Source: Enterovibrio sp045679545
GTDB lineage: Bacteria > Pseudomonadota > Gammaproteobacteria > Enterobacterales > Vibrionaceae
Length of the DNA: 64,000 nt
Direction of reading: 5' to 3'
Assembly: GCF_045679545.1 (NCBI RefSeq)
Contig: NZ_CP166194.1
Span: 1,116,001-1,180,000 of the forward strand
The translations under genes and the position numbers were made by a program. Below are positions 9,408 through 18,970 of the stretch, piece by piece. Under the pieces are notes generated by a model, which saw only the letters and a list, made by a program, of their open reading frames with translations, did no database searches and was not told where the DNA came from. Positions within the stretch are counted from its first letter, which is position 1. Every line of letters begins with the position of its first letter.

Positions 9408-9566
9408 TGTCTATAACAGATCAAGATCAAAGTACCGGATATAGAGTCTTTTCTTTCGTTCTATGTGTGGCTGAAAGGGGGGGATAGCGAGATTCAACCG
9501 AAAAGCGACCAATGAAGAGCAAGGAAGATTTGGATTTAGGTCAGGTCAGGACGATACACAAATAAA

Positions 9567-9592
9567 AAGAGCGAACTTGAGTTCGCTCTTTA
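9567..9592 (-). terminator. Terminator of cspD
   Basis: Perfect 11-bp stem AAAGAGCGAAC/GTTCGCTCTTT with TTGA loop; the minus strand ends in a T-run. It lies 44 bp beyond the cspD stop. The rest of 9346-9635 holds no gene that I can see. Confidence 0.8.
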
Positions 9593-9635
9593 AATGTCGA
9601 CCTTCGGGCAGCAAAAAGATTGTAGCAACACTATT

Positions 9636-9857
9636 TTATTTTAGGGCTTCGTTTTCTACTGGAACAATTTCACTCGCGTGATAGCCTTTGGGACCCTCTT
9701 GCACTTCATAATTCACTGTTTGACCAGCTTTCAAAGTGCGATATCCATCCATTTGGATTGTTGAGTAGTGCGCGAAAATATCACCGTCACCCTCATCAGG
9801 GCAGATAAAACCAAACCCTTTAGCATTGTTAAACCATTTAACTGTACCAGTTGCCAT
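9636..9857 (-). CDS. cspD: Cold shock-like protein CspD
   Basis: Single-stranded DNA/RNA-binding protein; E. coli CspD inhibits replication in stationary phase. The cold-shock domain has RNP1 KGFGFI and RNP2 DIFAHYS, and QMDGYRTLKAGQ separates CspD from CspA-type proteins. I start at ATGGCAACTGG (MATGTVKWF, 73 residues) because AGAGGGA lies upstream; an in-frame ATG 24 bp earlier would add an unusual N-terminus. It is divergent from clpS as in E. coli. Confidence 0.93.
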   Translation of the reverse strand: MATGTVKWFNNAKGFGFICPDEGDGDIFAHYSTIQMDGYRTLKAGQTVNYEVQEGPKGYHASEIVPVENEALK

Positions 9858-10672
9858 GCGAAACATCCCTCTTGCATTCAAATTGCATAACTATGAGTAA
9901 AACCAACATTTGCAATCATGTTACTCACGTAATTGATGCTGTATGTTTTTACTTCAATTCACACTCTAGTAGAAAGATTTAGACAGTCAAGCGTCTGAAC
10001 GTCTATATAACAACATTTTAATAAAAATAACCAGCGATGTGACGGAAGGATGATATGAGTATCATTTTGGCTGAGTGTGTTTCATTATTGCGCGAAGATC
10101 TTGTAGTTGATACTTTGGGTTGAGAGAATAATTTACAAAGTCATCAGTTGTAAACGTATTCTTGGAGTGATTGGTGTACGTGGAGGGGGAGTTTAATCGT
10201 ATGAAAAATATGAGCTTGCAATCGAAAATGCGCTTTAGTGAATTAATAAATAAATACACTAACTTTGACATATTCCGTGAGTGAATAAATTATCCTGAAA
10301 CGTTAGCTGAGAAAATTAACTTTATATTCTTCGAGACATTTTTAACATTTTGAGACGTCGAAATATGATGTGGTCTGTATGGAATTTCTTACATCACGGT
10401 TAGGTGCGCTGTTGTAGTGCTGTTGTGGATTAAATGTGAATCGCAAAATTTGCAATATGGGCATTGTCGCCTCATATTGGGTGAAACAAGGTGAAATTCA
10501 GTGAGAGGGTTCGAGCAACATAGCATTGTTATGGTTGCTGGAATACAATCTGTGGATTACGTTTTAAGTAGTGGTAGCAAATCTTGTGTTTGATATCTCA
10601 ATCTACAAACCTGACGTATAAAACCTTGTTTTGTAAAGAACACTTGAGCTACCTTAAAGATTGTAAGCAGTT
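9858..10672. other. Long AT-rich intergenic region cspD-clpS
   Basis: About 815 bp without a convincing gene. It must hold the cspD and clpS promoters and may contain a long cspD leader. A 69-codon minus-strand frame (10062-10271) lacks a ribosome site and has a composition like the surrounding AT-rich DNA. I see no tRNA or clear sRNA with a terminator. Confidence 0.6.
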
Positions 10673-10993
10673 ATGAGCAAAAAGTACGAATGGATAGTTC
10701 CGGATTCTGATGTAAAAGAAGCGGAAGAAACCAAAGTAAAGCCGCCATCCTTATATAAAGTGATGTTGAATAATGATGATTACACCCCCATGGAGTTTGT
10801 TGTAGAAGTGTTACAGCGTTTTTTCACCATGGATATAGAGAAAGCAACACAAGTGATGCTAGCTGTTCATTACGAAGGAAAGGCTGTTTGTGGCGTTTAC
10901 AGTGCGGAAGTTGCCGAGATGAAAGTCGCCCAGGTAATGATGTACGCAAAAGAACATCAACACCCATTGTTGTGCACAATGGAGAAAGCCTAA
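10673..10993 (+). CDS. clpS: ATP-dependent Clp protease adaptor ClpS
   Basis: Delivers proteins with destabilising N-terminal residues to ClpAP. The 106-residue protein has the flexible N-terminal arm, then KPPSLYKVMLNNDDYTPMEFVVEVL, in which NDDYT and the later HYEGKAVCG form the N-degron pocket. It lies 59 bp before clpA and is probably co-transcribed; the gap contains a small GGAGAA/TTCTCC hairpin. Confidence 0.97.
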   Translation: MSKKYEWIVPDSDVKEAEETKVKPPSLYKVMLNNDDYTPMEFVVEVLQRFFTMDIEKATQVMLAVHYEGKAVCGVYSAEVAEMKVAQVMMYAKEHQHPLLCTMEKA

Positions 10994-11052
10994 GAAAGGA
11001 GAACTTGGTTTTCTCCGGCACACCATAATGTGGTTTTTGAGGGAGGTGCCTT

Positions 11053-13314
11053 ATGCTAAATAAAGAACTCGAAGCAAGCCTTAATGGGGCTTTTGCAAGA
11101 GCACGTGAAAAACGTCATGAGTTTATGACAGTGGAACATTTGCTATTGGCGCTTCTGGAAAATGTCGCTGCTCGCGAAGCATTGCTTGCGTGCCGCGCTG
11201 ACCTTGATGCTTTGCGTAAAGAGCTAGAAGCATTCATTGAACAAACAACACCGCTCATCCCTGTTGATGACGATAATCGAGAAACTCAGCCTACTCTGAG
11301 CTTCCAGCGCGTGCTTCAGCGTGCTGTCTTCCATGTTCAATCTTCCGGCCGAAGCGAAGTGAGTGGCGCGAATGTGCTGGTTGCTATCTTTAGTGAGCAA
11401 GAGTCCCATGCGGCCTATTTGCTCAAGAAAAACGATATCAGCCGACTTGATGTCGTTAATTACATTTCTCATGGCACCACTAAATCTTCTAGCAGCGATG
11501 ATGAATTGCCAGGTGCTGATTTGTCATCAGAAGAAGCGTCTGTTGAAGGTGGTGAGGAGCGTCTTGAAAATTTCGCGACCAATCTCAACCAACTTGCCCG
11601 TGTGGGCGGTATTGACCCATTGATTGGTCGAGACAAAGAACTTGAGCGAACGATTCAAGTGCTTTGTCGTCGCCGTAAAAATAACCCGCTACTCGTCGGT
11701 GAAGCTGGCGTGGGTAAAACGGCTATTGCAGAGGGGCTAGCTTGGCGCATTGTTGAAGGTGAAGTGCCTGAGATTATCCAAAACTGCGTGATTTACTCTC
11801 TGGATATCGGTTCTTTGCTGGCGGGCACAAAATACCGCGGCGACTTCGAGAAGCGTTTCAAAGGCATTTTGAAGCAGCTTGAAAAAGAAGAACACGCGGT
11901 ACTATTTATTGACGAAATCCATACCATTATTGGTGCAGGCGCTGCATCCGGTGGTCAGGTGGACGCGGCAAACCTCATCAAGCCGTTGCTTTCCAGCGGT
12001 AAACTTCGTTGTATCGGTTCGACTACTTATCAGGAATACAGCAGTATTTTTGAAAAAGAACGCGCGCTTGCACGTCGTTTCCAAAAAATTGATGTGATTG
12101 AGCCATCGCTGGATGACACCACCAAAATATTGATGGGTCTGAAACCGAAATATGAAGCTCACCACGAAGTGCGCTACACAAGCAAGGCGATTCGTGCCGC
12201 GGTTGAGCTGTCTGCGAAATACATTAATGACCGTCATTTGCCTGATAAAGCCATCGACGTGATAGATGAAGCGGGGGCGCGTTGTCGTTTAGCGCCGGCG
12301 AACAAGCGTAAGAAAACGGTTGGTGTGGGCGACATCGAATCCATGATCGCCAGAATGGCACGTATCCCGGAAAAATCGATTTCTTCCTCGGATCGTGAAG
12401 TACTTCAGTCTCTCGAACAGAAGCTGAAGATGCTGGTGTTTGGTCAAGATGATGCCATTGGTGCGCTGTGTGAAGCCATTAAGCTAAGTCGTGCTGGTCT
12501 AGGCGCTGAAAACAAACCTGTGGGTTCGTTCCTGTTTGCTGGCCCGACAGGGGTAGGCAAAACCGAAGTGACAGTCCAACTGGCTCGCGCCATGGGTATT
12601 GAACTTCAGCGTTTTGATATGTCTGAGTATATGGAGCGCCATACTGTCAGCCGACTGATTGGTGCCCCCCCTGGCTATGTAGGCTATGACCAAGGCGGTT
12701 TATTGACCGATGCCGTCATTAAGCATCCACACAGTGTTGTGCTTCTTGATGAAATTGAGAAAGCGCACCCTGACGTGTTTAACTTACTTTTGCAGGTGAT
12801 GGATAACGGTACGCTGACAGACAATAATGGTCGTAAAGCGGATTTTCGTAATGTCATATTGGTGATGACCACCAACGCGGGCGTTACCGAAACGGTTCGT
12901 AAATCGATAGGTCTGATTCAGCAAGATCATAGCCTTGATGCGATGGCTGAGATCAAGAAAATGTTCTCACCTGAGTTCCGCAACCGTCTCGATAACATCA
13001 TCTGGTTCAACCATCTTGATAAAGAAGTCATTCTTCAAGTTGTTGATAAGTTTGTTGTTGAACTTCAGGCGCAATTGGATGTTCGCGGCGTGTCTTTAGA
13101 AGTCACGGATAAGGCGAAACTCTGGTTGGCTGAGAAAGGCTATGACAAGTCAATGGGCGCACGCCCAATGGCTAGAGTGATGCAAGAGCACGTTAAGAAA
13201 AATCTGGCCAATGAATTGTTGTTCGGATGTCTCGTCAATGGTGGCACGGTGAAGGTGGGTGTGAAAAGCGATGCACTGACATTTAGCTTCAGCGATGAGA
13301 TGGAACCTGCCTAA
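11053..13314 (+). CDS. clpA: ATP-dependent Clp protease ATPase subunit ClpA
   Basis: Hexameric AAA+ unfoldase that feeds ClpP. The 753 residues comprise an N-terminal double Clp repeat (about 1-145), AAA module 1 with Walker A GEAGVGKTA and Walker B VLFIDEIHT, and AAA module 2 with Walker A GPTGVGKTE and Walker B VVLLDEIEKAHPD. There is no long middle domain, so it is not ClpB. It begins after a GGGAGG site. clpP is not in the window. Confidence 0.97.
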   Translation: MLNKELEASLNGAFARAREKRHEFMTVEHLLLALLENVAAREALLACRADLDALRKELEAFIEQTTPLIPVDDDNRETQPTLSFQRVLQRAVFHVQSSGRSEVSGANVLVAIFSEQESHAAYLLKKNDISRLDVVNYISHGTTKSSSSDDELPGADLSSEEASVEGGEERLENFATNLNQLARVGGIDPLIGRDKELERTIQVLCRRRKNNPLLVGEAGVGKTAIAEGLAWRIVEGEVPEIIQNCVIYSLDIGSLLAGTKYRGDFEKRFKGILKQLEKEEHAVLFIDEIHTIIGAGAASGGQVDAANLIKPLLSSGKLRCIGSTTYQEYSSIFEKERALARRFQKIDVIEPSLDDTTKILMGLKPKYEAHHEVRYTSKAIRAAVELSAKYINDRHLPDKAIDVIDEAGARCRLAPANKRKKTVGVGDIESMIARMARIPEKSISSSDREVLQSLEQKLKMLVFGQDDAIGALCEAIKLSRAGLGAENKPVGSFLFAGPTGVGKTEVTVQLARAMGIELQRFDMSEYMERHTVSRLIGAPPGYVGYDQGGLLTDAVIKHPHSVVLLDEIEKAHPDVFNLLLQVMDNGTLTDNNGRKADFRNVILVMTTNAGVTETVRKSIGLIQQDHSLDAMAEIKKMFSPEFRNRLDNIIWFNHLDKEVILQVVDKFVVELQAQLDVRGVSLEVTDKAKLWLAEKGYDKSMGARPMARVMQEHVKKNLANELLFGCLVNGGTVKVGVKSDALTFSFSDEMEPA

Positions 13315-13347
13315 TACGAGGTCGTTTTACAGATTACACATATGACA

Positions 13348-13374
13348 AAACCCGGCCAGAGAGCCGGGTTTTTC
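13348..13374 (+). terminator. Terminator of clpA
   Basis: Stem CCCGGC/GCCGGG with A-run before and T-run after; it may also act on the convergent infA. Confidence 0.85.
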
Positions 13375-13394
13375 GTGTTCGCGAGACGTGAGGA

Positions 13395-13613
13395 TTAGCG
13401 CGCGCGGAAGATAATGCGTCCTTTCGACAGGTCGTAAGGTGTCATTTCTACGGTAACTTTGTCACCGGTAAGGATACGGATGTAGTTCTTGCGCATCTTA
13501 CCAGAGATGTGAGCAGTTACTACGTGGCCGTTCTCTAGTTCTACGCGAAACATGGTGTTTGGCAGGGTGTCCAGTACGGTACCTTGCAATTCAATTACGT
13601 CTTCTTTTGCCAT
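13395..13613 (-). CDS. infA: Translation initiation factor IF-1
   Basis: OB-fold protein that binds the 30S A site. The 72-residue sequence (MAKEDVIELQGTVLDTLPN at the start, SKGRIIFRAR at the end) is the standard bacterial IF-1. It is convergent with clpA; bpt and aat lie upstream on the same strand, about 216 bp away, with the infA promoter presumably in that gap. Confidence 0.98.
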   Translation of the reverse strand: MAKEDVIELQGTVLDTLPNTMFRVELENGHVVTAHISGKMRKNYIRILTGDKVTVEMTPYDLSKGRIIFRAR

Positions 13614-13829
13614 TTAATCCTCTTAGGCTATCACTCAGCCATTTTTTGACTGGCAGATAATGCCTTGATTCGTTAAGTCTGTAAAGTTCAGGGCCGAAAT
13701 TTTACCCCTTTGCTCTCTGACTGACCAGTAAAAATCAGCTATCGGTTAAGGTTTACGCTAAATACTTTTTCTTTTTGATGCCAAGTTGGGGTTTTATTGG
13801 GCAGATGCTGTGGATACGCTTTCTTCTAT

Positions 13830-14543
13830 CTACGGGAATTGCTGCCATTGCCCCGCAATGAAGCGCTGGTGAGGCTTGAATCTTTGCTTGTAACACATGG
13901 CGTCGCATTCATCTATCTGAAAACCCAAGTAAAGCCAAGGTGTCCTGTTCTTCTTTGCCGCATTGATTTGTGCAAGTACACACAATGATCCCAGTGACCA
14001 CGGATGGTCTGGGTCAAAAAAGCTGTAGATAGCGCTGTAACCGTGTTCCAGAACATCCGTGACAGCGATAGCGATTAACGTCCCTTGGTCAAAAAGGTGA
14101 AGGAATTTTGAGTCTTGCCAGTCACTCAGAACAAAAGACAGAAAATCATGTTTGTTTGCAGGATACATAGAGCCATGCTGATGACGTTTATTGATGTAGC
14201 GTTCGTACAATGAAAACCATTCGTCATCCAGGGTATCTTGTAGACGAACATCCATCCGCGACAGTTGGTTAAGCTGGCGTTTCTGGCTTTTGGTCGGCGT
14301 GAAACCAAACGTGTCAACCCTCAGCGACTGGCAAGCACTGCAGTTAGCGCAGTGAGGGCGGTAGATGTTGCCACCACTGCGTCTGAAGCCTGATTGAATG
14401 AGAGCATTGTAGCCAGTCATATTGTGCAATTCAGGGTCTACGACAACCGCAATGGATTCTTTTTTTTCAGGCAGATAGGGGCAAGAGGATGGCGCCATAA
14501 CCCCAACACGAAATGATCGTTTTACCATGGTGTTATTGTCCAT
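13830..14543 (-). CDS. bpt: Aspartate/glutamate leucyltransferase Bpt
   Basis: Attaches leucine from Leu-tRNA to N-terminal Asp or Glu, making a primary N-degron for ClpS (known for Vibrio Bpt). The protein resembles eukaryotic ATE1: CPYLPEKKES with C21, then FRRSGGNIYRPHCANCSACQ with cysteines 65, 68 and 71, and a GNAT-like C-terminal half ending in WLYLGFQIDECDAMCYKQRFKP. I chose the ATG of MDNNTMVKRS, which overlaps the aat end by 11 bp and has GGTGA before it; the ATG five codons later is equally possible. E. coli lacks this gene. Confidence 0.92.
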   Translation of the reverse strand: MDNNTMVKRSFRVGVMAPSSCPYLPEKKESIAVVVDPELHNMTGYNALIQSGFRRSGGNIYRPHCANCSACQSLRVDTFGFTPTKSQKRQLNQLSRMDVRLQDTLDDEWFSLYERYINKRHQHGSMYPANKHDFLSFVLSDWQDSKFLHLFDQGTLIAIAVTDVLEHGYSAIYSFFDPDHPWSLGSLCVLAQINAAKKNRTPWLYLGFQIDECDAMCYKQRFKPHQRFIAGQWQQFP

Positions 14544-15255
14544 TGAGATCACCATTAATCCACTGGGACTGAAAAAGCGTGGCATCAATAATGCGATGCT
14601 TGTGCTGGTTAAGTTGTTGGATGAAATCTGAACGTGGCATTGGCTGAGCGCCTAACGATGCCAGATGTTCGGTCATCATTTGGCAATCAATTAGCATGCC
14701 GCCATGTCGTTTGAAGTGTTCACAGAAATACCAGAGTGCCGTCTTAGATGCGTTGGTTTGAAGTGAGAACATCGACTCGCCACAAAATAGTCCACCGACT
14801 GCCACGCCATACAAACCACCGACCAATGTATCGCCTTGCCAGACCTCAACACTGTGAGCGCCACCGAGGCGATGCAGCTTTTTATATGCTTCGCGCATCT
14901 CGTGGGTTATCCATACTTGGTGCTCGCCCCGGATTAATGCGCATTGCTTTATCACCTCATCAAATCGATGATTTATCGAAACACGAAAGCTTTGTTTACG
15001 CGCGAATTTTCTTAAGCTTTTATTAGGCACGAAAGTGGCTGGGTCGATAACGGCGCGTTCTGAGGGTGACCACCAAAGGTAGGGATCGTTGTCACCAAAC
15101 CAAGGAAAGATCCCATGCTCATAGGCCGCTCTAAGGCGCTGTGGCGACAAATCACCACCAATGGCGAGAAGACCATCAGGATCGTCGAGTGCGCTGCTCA
15201 CAGGAGGGAAGAGCTCCGGGTCGTGTTCATCTAATGGTGGCAAATAAATGGTCAT
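14533..15255 (-). CDS. aat: Leucyl/phenylalanyl-tRNA-protein transferase
   Basis: Adds Leu or Phe to N-terminal Arg or Lys, the classical N-degron writer. The 240 residues start MTIYLPPLDEHDPELFPP and contain DDPDGLLAIGGDLSPQRL, GIFPWFGDNDPYLWWSP, and GGLYGVAVGGLFCGESMFS, all hallmark segments. It overlaps bpt downstream, so both writers are probably translated together. cydC lies about 100 bp further upstream, with a terminator between. Confidence 0.97.
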   Translation of the reverse strand: MTIYLPPLDEHDPELFPPVSSALDDPDGLLAIGGDLSPQRLRAAYEHGIFPWFGDNDPYLWWSPSERAVIDPATFVPNKSLRKFARKQSFRVSINHRFDEVIKQCALIRGEHQVWITHEMREAYKKLHRLGGAHSVEVWQGDTLVGGLYGVAVGGLFCGESMFSLQTNASKTALWYFCEHFKRHGGMLIDCQMMTEHLASLGAQPMPRSDFIQQLNQHKHRIIDATLFQSQWINGDLNGQ

Positions 15256-15309
15256 AGTAAGTCGGGTTCCTGTAAACGGGTCGATGCTTTAGGTTCATGC
15301 GCCTGTTGT

Positions 15310-15334
15310 AAAAAAGGGAGCCGAAGCTCCCTTA
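15310..15334 (-). terminator. Terminator of cydDC
   Basis: Stem AGGGAGC/GCTCCCT with CGAA loop, followed on the minus strand by a T-run; 20 bp past the cydC stop. Confidence 0.85.
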
Positions 15335-15354
15335 AGTATACAAAACTGCGCGCA

Positions 15355-17076
15355 TTACTGAATGCGTTGGAGCAGGTTAGTGTACCGTCCACCCGCGGCT
15401 TTCAAGGTTTGATGGTCGCCTTGTTCAATAATGCGGCCTTCGTCCATTAAACACACAGTGTCCATGTTTTTGAGGCCTACCAGACGGTGGGTGATAAACA
15501 GAACCGTTTTGTCTTTTGCATGCTCAAGAAGCAACGCTAGGATCTGCTGCTCGGTTTTGACATCAAGCCCCTCGGTCGGCTCATCAAGCAGCAAAATGGG
15601 CGCATCGCGCAACAGTGCTCGCGCTATCCCTAAGCGACGACGTTCACCGCCCGACAGTTGTCGGCCACCGTCACCTAGCCAAGCGTCCAACCCCGGGCCT
15701 TCTAACAAATCGGAAAGCCCGACTTGTTCAACAACAGCAATCAGTTCTTCGTCTGTTGCCGACGGCTTTGCCATCGAGAGGTTATTGCGAAGTGCGCCAT
15801 TAAAGATATCGACACGTTGACTGACAACTGCAATAGATGCCCTCAGCGCGGACTCACGCCACGTAGTCAATGATTGACCATCGATGCTCACCGAGCCTTG
15901 TGATGGGTCCCATGAGCGCGTGAGGAGCTGCAACAGGGTAGATTTGCCACAGCCTGTGCGACCAAGCAGTGCGACTTTCTGTCCGGCTTTGATGGTTAGC
16001 GAAACAGCGTTCACTGCAGGATTATCTGCACCTTGGTAGGTGTAGCTGACATTGTTGAAGCAAATATCACCTTTAGCCGTATTGTTGTAACCCATCGGGT
16101 CGAATTGGGTTTCGGGCGTTGCTTCAATGATTTCGTTCAATCGCTTCGCGGAGGTCATGGTTTGGCTTAAATACTGGAATGCACCTGCAACAGGCATCAT
16201 CAGCTCAAAGCTTGCCATGGTGGTAAAGGCCACCATAGCCACCATTGGGTTAGGCAATTGCCCTCCCACACCATCAGCTGCTATCCAAAGCATTAAGACT
16301 AAGGTTAATCCGTTAGCAGCAAGTAATATGCCGTTTGCTAAGCCCGTGACACCCGCCATTTGACGTTGTGCACCCAGTAGGCGTTTTTCGGCATCATGCG
16401 CGCGTTCGCGAAACCTATCGGCTGCGCCAAAGATTTGCAGTTCAGCGTGCCCTTGAAGCCAATCCACTAGTGAGATTCGAAGCTCAGACTTTGCACGTGT
16501 GACTTCTTCACCATGTGGACCACCAAGGCGATAAAACACCACAGGTAGAATGAGCATGAGTGAAAGAAGAATCGCTCCGAGTGTGAGGCCAAGCGTTGGA
16601 TCAAACCAGTAGAGAAAACCACTGACACCCAAGATGCCAAGTACGCCAACAAACAATGGGCTGATAAGACGAAGATAGACGTGATCCATGGCATCGACAT
16701 CAGCAACCAAACGGTTGAGGATGTCGGCGTCACGTAAGTTGCCTACTTTGCCGGGGATCAGTGGTGTCAGTTTTTCGAAGAAGAAGATACGAAGATCTGC
16801 TAACAGTTTAAATGTCGCATTGTGGCTAACCACACGTTCGCCCCATCTTCCTGCGGTACGTGCAATTGAAAACCCTCGCACACCCGCAGCAGGTAGCATG
16901 TAGTTAAAATGACTTGCGGCTGCAAGCCCTGCCACTGCAGAGGCTGCAATAAACCACCCTGAAAGAGTCAGTAGGCTGATGGCGGATGCCAAGGTTGCAA
17001 ACGAAAGCAGCATGCCCAAAGACAAGCCAAACCAATGCTTTTTATAGAGTTTAAGAAACGGAATGAGATCACGCAT
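15355..17076 (-). CDS. cydC: Cysteine/glutathione ABC exporter subunit CydC
   Basis: Half of the CydDC heterodimer that exports thiols to the periplasm and is needed for cytochrome bd assembly. Six membrane segments are followed by an ABC domain with Walker A GRTGCGKST, signature LSGGERRR and Walker B ILLLDEPTEGLD. I start at ATGCGTGATCTC (MRDLIPFLKLYKKH, 573 residues, the E. coli length) because AGGAG lies 8 bp upstream; it overlaps the cydD stop by 8 bp. Confidence 0.96.
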   Translation of the reverse strand: MRDLIPFLKLYKKHWFGLSLGMLLSFATLASAISLLTLSGWFIAASAVAGLAAASHFNYMLPAAGVRGFSIARTAGRWGERVVSHNATFKLLADLRIFFFEKLTPLIPGKVGNLRDADILNRLVADVDAMDHVYLRLISPLFVGVLGILGVSGFLYWFDPTLGLTLGAILLSLMLILPVVFYRLGGPHGEEVTRAKSELRISLVDWLQGHAELQIFGAADRFRERAHDAEKRLLGAQRQMAGVTGLANGILLAANGLTLVLMLWIAADGVGGQLPNPMVAMVAFTTMASFELMMPVAGAFQYLSQTMTSAKRLNEIIEATPETQFDPMGYNNTAKGDICFNNVSYTYQGADNPAVNAVSLTIKAGQKVALLGRTGCGKSTLLQLLTRSWDPSQGSVSIDGQSLTTWRESALRASIAVVSQRVDIFNGALRNNLSMAKPSATDEELIAVVEQVGLSDLLEGPGLDAWLGDGGRQLSGGERRRLGIARALLRDAPILLLDEPTEGLDVKTEQQILALLLEHAKDKTVLFITHRLVGLKNMDTVCLMDEGRIIEQGDHQTLKAAGGRYTNLLQRIQ

Positions 17077-18838
17077 CAAGGTCACTCCTGTCAACGGCTT
17101 GGATCATTTCAGCAAATGTCCCTTCGTGCTTAAGTGTCTCAAATGGCCCTTGTTGCACCAACTTGCCTTTGTGCATCACTAATATGTTATCTGTTGTACC
17201 AAGCTGATCAATACGGTGGCTCACCAGTAAGGTCGTGGTGTCTTTTGTCGCTTTGTTTAAGCTGTCCATGACCAATCGCTCGCTCGATGCATCCAGACTC
17301 GCGGTGGGTTCATCCAATAGCCAGAACTGGCCATCTTGTAGCAGCGCTCGTGCCACGGCAATCCGTTGCGCTTGCCCAACAGATAAACCGCTAGCGCGAT
17401 CACCGACTCGGTGCGAATAGCCTTGATCGAGGCGAGCGATAAACTCTTCAGCGTGGGCGTCTTGTGCTGCTTGTTGGATCTGCTCATCAGTCGCTAATGG
17501 CGCAGGGAGACCGATATTGTCTTTGACACTGCCATGGAAGAGTTGAGGGTTTTGTCCCACCCAGCTTATTTGTTTACGCCAGTGCGCCAAATCAGCCTGG
17601 TGAAGCTCAACACCGTTTATTTGCAAACTACCGCGATAAGGTAAAAAGCCGAGAAGGGTATTGATGAGGCTGGTTTTACCAGCACCGCTTTGACCGACTA
17701 GCGCCACATGTTCGCCTGATTTTATTTCAAAGGTCAGCGGGCCTGCCAGTACCACACCGTCAGGGCTTAACACTTCAAGGTCAGTGGCTTTGATAGTTAC
17801 CGTATCTGCGGGTATTTTCGCTGTGCCTGATGCTTGATGTTCTGGCTGAGCATCAAGAAAATTCACAATAGACTCTGCCGCACCAATGGCTTGCGCTTTC
17901 GCGTGGTAATAGGTACCCAAATCGCGCAAAGGTTGATAAAACTCGGGGGCGAGAACCAAAACGAACACGCCAATAAACAGAGAAATGCCTAAACCATAGT
18001 GACCGAAATTCAACTCGCCAATGTAGCTAAAGCCAAAATAAACAGCGGTGATCGCAATCGAGAGTGAGGTAAAGAATTCTAAGACAGCGGATGACAGAAA
18101 CGCTAAGCGCAACACTTCCATGGTGCGTTTGCGAAAGTCTTCAGATGCTACTTTCAGGTGTTTACTTTCGGCGTCGGCTTGATCAAACAGGCGAATCGTC
18201 GCTAGGCCTCTGAGGCGGTCATAAAAATGGCCGGATAGTCGTTGTAGTGCCTTGAAGTTGCGTCTGTTCGCATCAGCGGCACCCATACCGACCAATGCCA
18301 TGAAAAAGGGCACCAATGGCGCGGTGAGCAAAAAGATAAGCCCTGCAGCCCAATTAAGAGGGAAAACAACCAGCAAGATGACAAAAGGTATGAGGCCAGC
18401 AATTGCCATTTGCGGTAAGTAACGCGCGAAGAAGTCTTGCATCTCTTCGACTTGCTCTAGCACCAAACTTGCCCAAGAACCTGCTGGTTTGCCTTGTATG
18501 GTCGCTGGGCCCAATGTTTGAAGCTTATCCAAAATAAGGTGGCGAACGTGAAGACGAACGGCTTCCCCAGCGCGGTAGCCTGCTTGCTCTTTTCCCCAAC
18601 TACAGGCGGCACGGAGACAAACAATAATGGCTAATCCGATGAATGAAAGCCAAATGTCCGATTTGTCCGCTTTCTCTATGATGAGTTCGTGAAGAATGTT
18701 GGCGAGCAATGCAGCTTGGGCGATCAAAAACAGACCAGACAGAAATGCCAAGCCAATCGCTGCGATGAGCCAGGTTTTGCCAAGCTTGCTTTGCCCTTTG
18801 AGCCACTGGACAAGCGAGCGTTGTTTCTTTTTATCCAT
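17069..18838 (-). CDS. cydD: Cysteine/glutathione ABC exporter subunit CydD
   Basis: Partner of CydC. The 589-residue protein (E. coli 588) has six membrane segments, Walker A GQSGAGKTS and the signature LSVGQAQRIAVARALL, where LSVGQ instead of LSGGQ is normal for CydD. Start at MDKKKQRSLVQWL; an upstream in-frame ATG would add 13 non-conserved residues. Overlap with cydC indicates an obligate operon. trxB lies upstream on the same strand, separated by a terminator, as in E. coli. Confidence 0.96.
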   Translation of the reverse strand: MDKKKQRSLVQWLKGQSKLGKTWLIAAIGLAFLSGLFLIAQAALLANILHELIIEKADKSDIWLSFIGLAIIVCLRAACSWGKEQAGYRAGEAVRLHVRHLILDKLQTLGPATIQGKPAGSWASLVLEQVEEMQDFFARYLPQMAIAGLIPFVILLVVFPLNWAAGLIFLLTAPLVPFFMALVGMGAADANRRNFKALQRLSGHFYDRLRGLATIRLFDQADAESKHLKVASEDFRKRTMEVLRLAFLSSAVLEFFTSLSIAITAVYFGFSYIGELNFGHYGLGISLFIGVFVLVLAPEFYQPLRDLGTYYHAKAQAIGAAESIVNFLDAQPEHQASGTAKIPADTVTIKATDLEVLSPDGVVLAGPLTFEIKSGEHVALVGQSGAGKTSLINTLLGFLPYRGSLQINGVELHQADLAHWRKQISWVGQNPQLFHGSVKDNIGLPAPLATDEQIQQAAQDAHAEEFIARLDQGYSHRVGDRASGLSVGQAQRIAVARALLQDGQFWLLDEPTASLDASSERLVMDSLNKATKDTTTLLVSHRIDQLGTTDNILVMHKGKLVQQGPFETLKHEGTFAEMIQAVDRSDLDA

Positions 18839-18935
18839 ACTACTTCTTGGTTTTATTATTCCACGGCACCTGAGCATGACTTCAGTGATGAAATCTCAAT
18901 GGTTGCCTTGGAGTAAAGGAAGGCTAAATTGGCAA

Positions 18936-18965
18936 AAATATAGGCCCATAAATGGGCCTAAAAAC
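18936..18965 (-). terminator. Terminator of trxB
   Basis: Perfect stem TAGGCCCA/TGGGCCTA with TAAA loop and A/T runs on both sides. Confidence 0.85.
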
Positions 18966-18970
18966 GCGAA

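Noticed and set aside
10062..10271. 69-codon minus-strand frame in the cspD-clpS gap
   Set aside because: No ribosome site, AT-rich composition like the surrounding DNA, no recognised similarity.
10357..10396. Loose TGATGT...ACATCA repeat as a CRP-like site
   Set aside because: Half-site spacing is far too long for CRP.
15431..15820. 129-codon plus-strand frame
   Set aside because: Lies fully inside cydC on the opposite strand; its residues are the antisense of the ATPase motifs.
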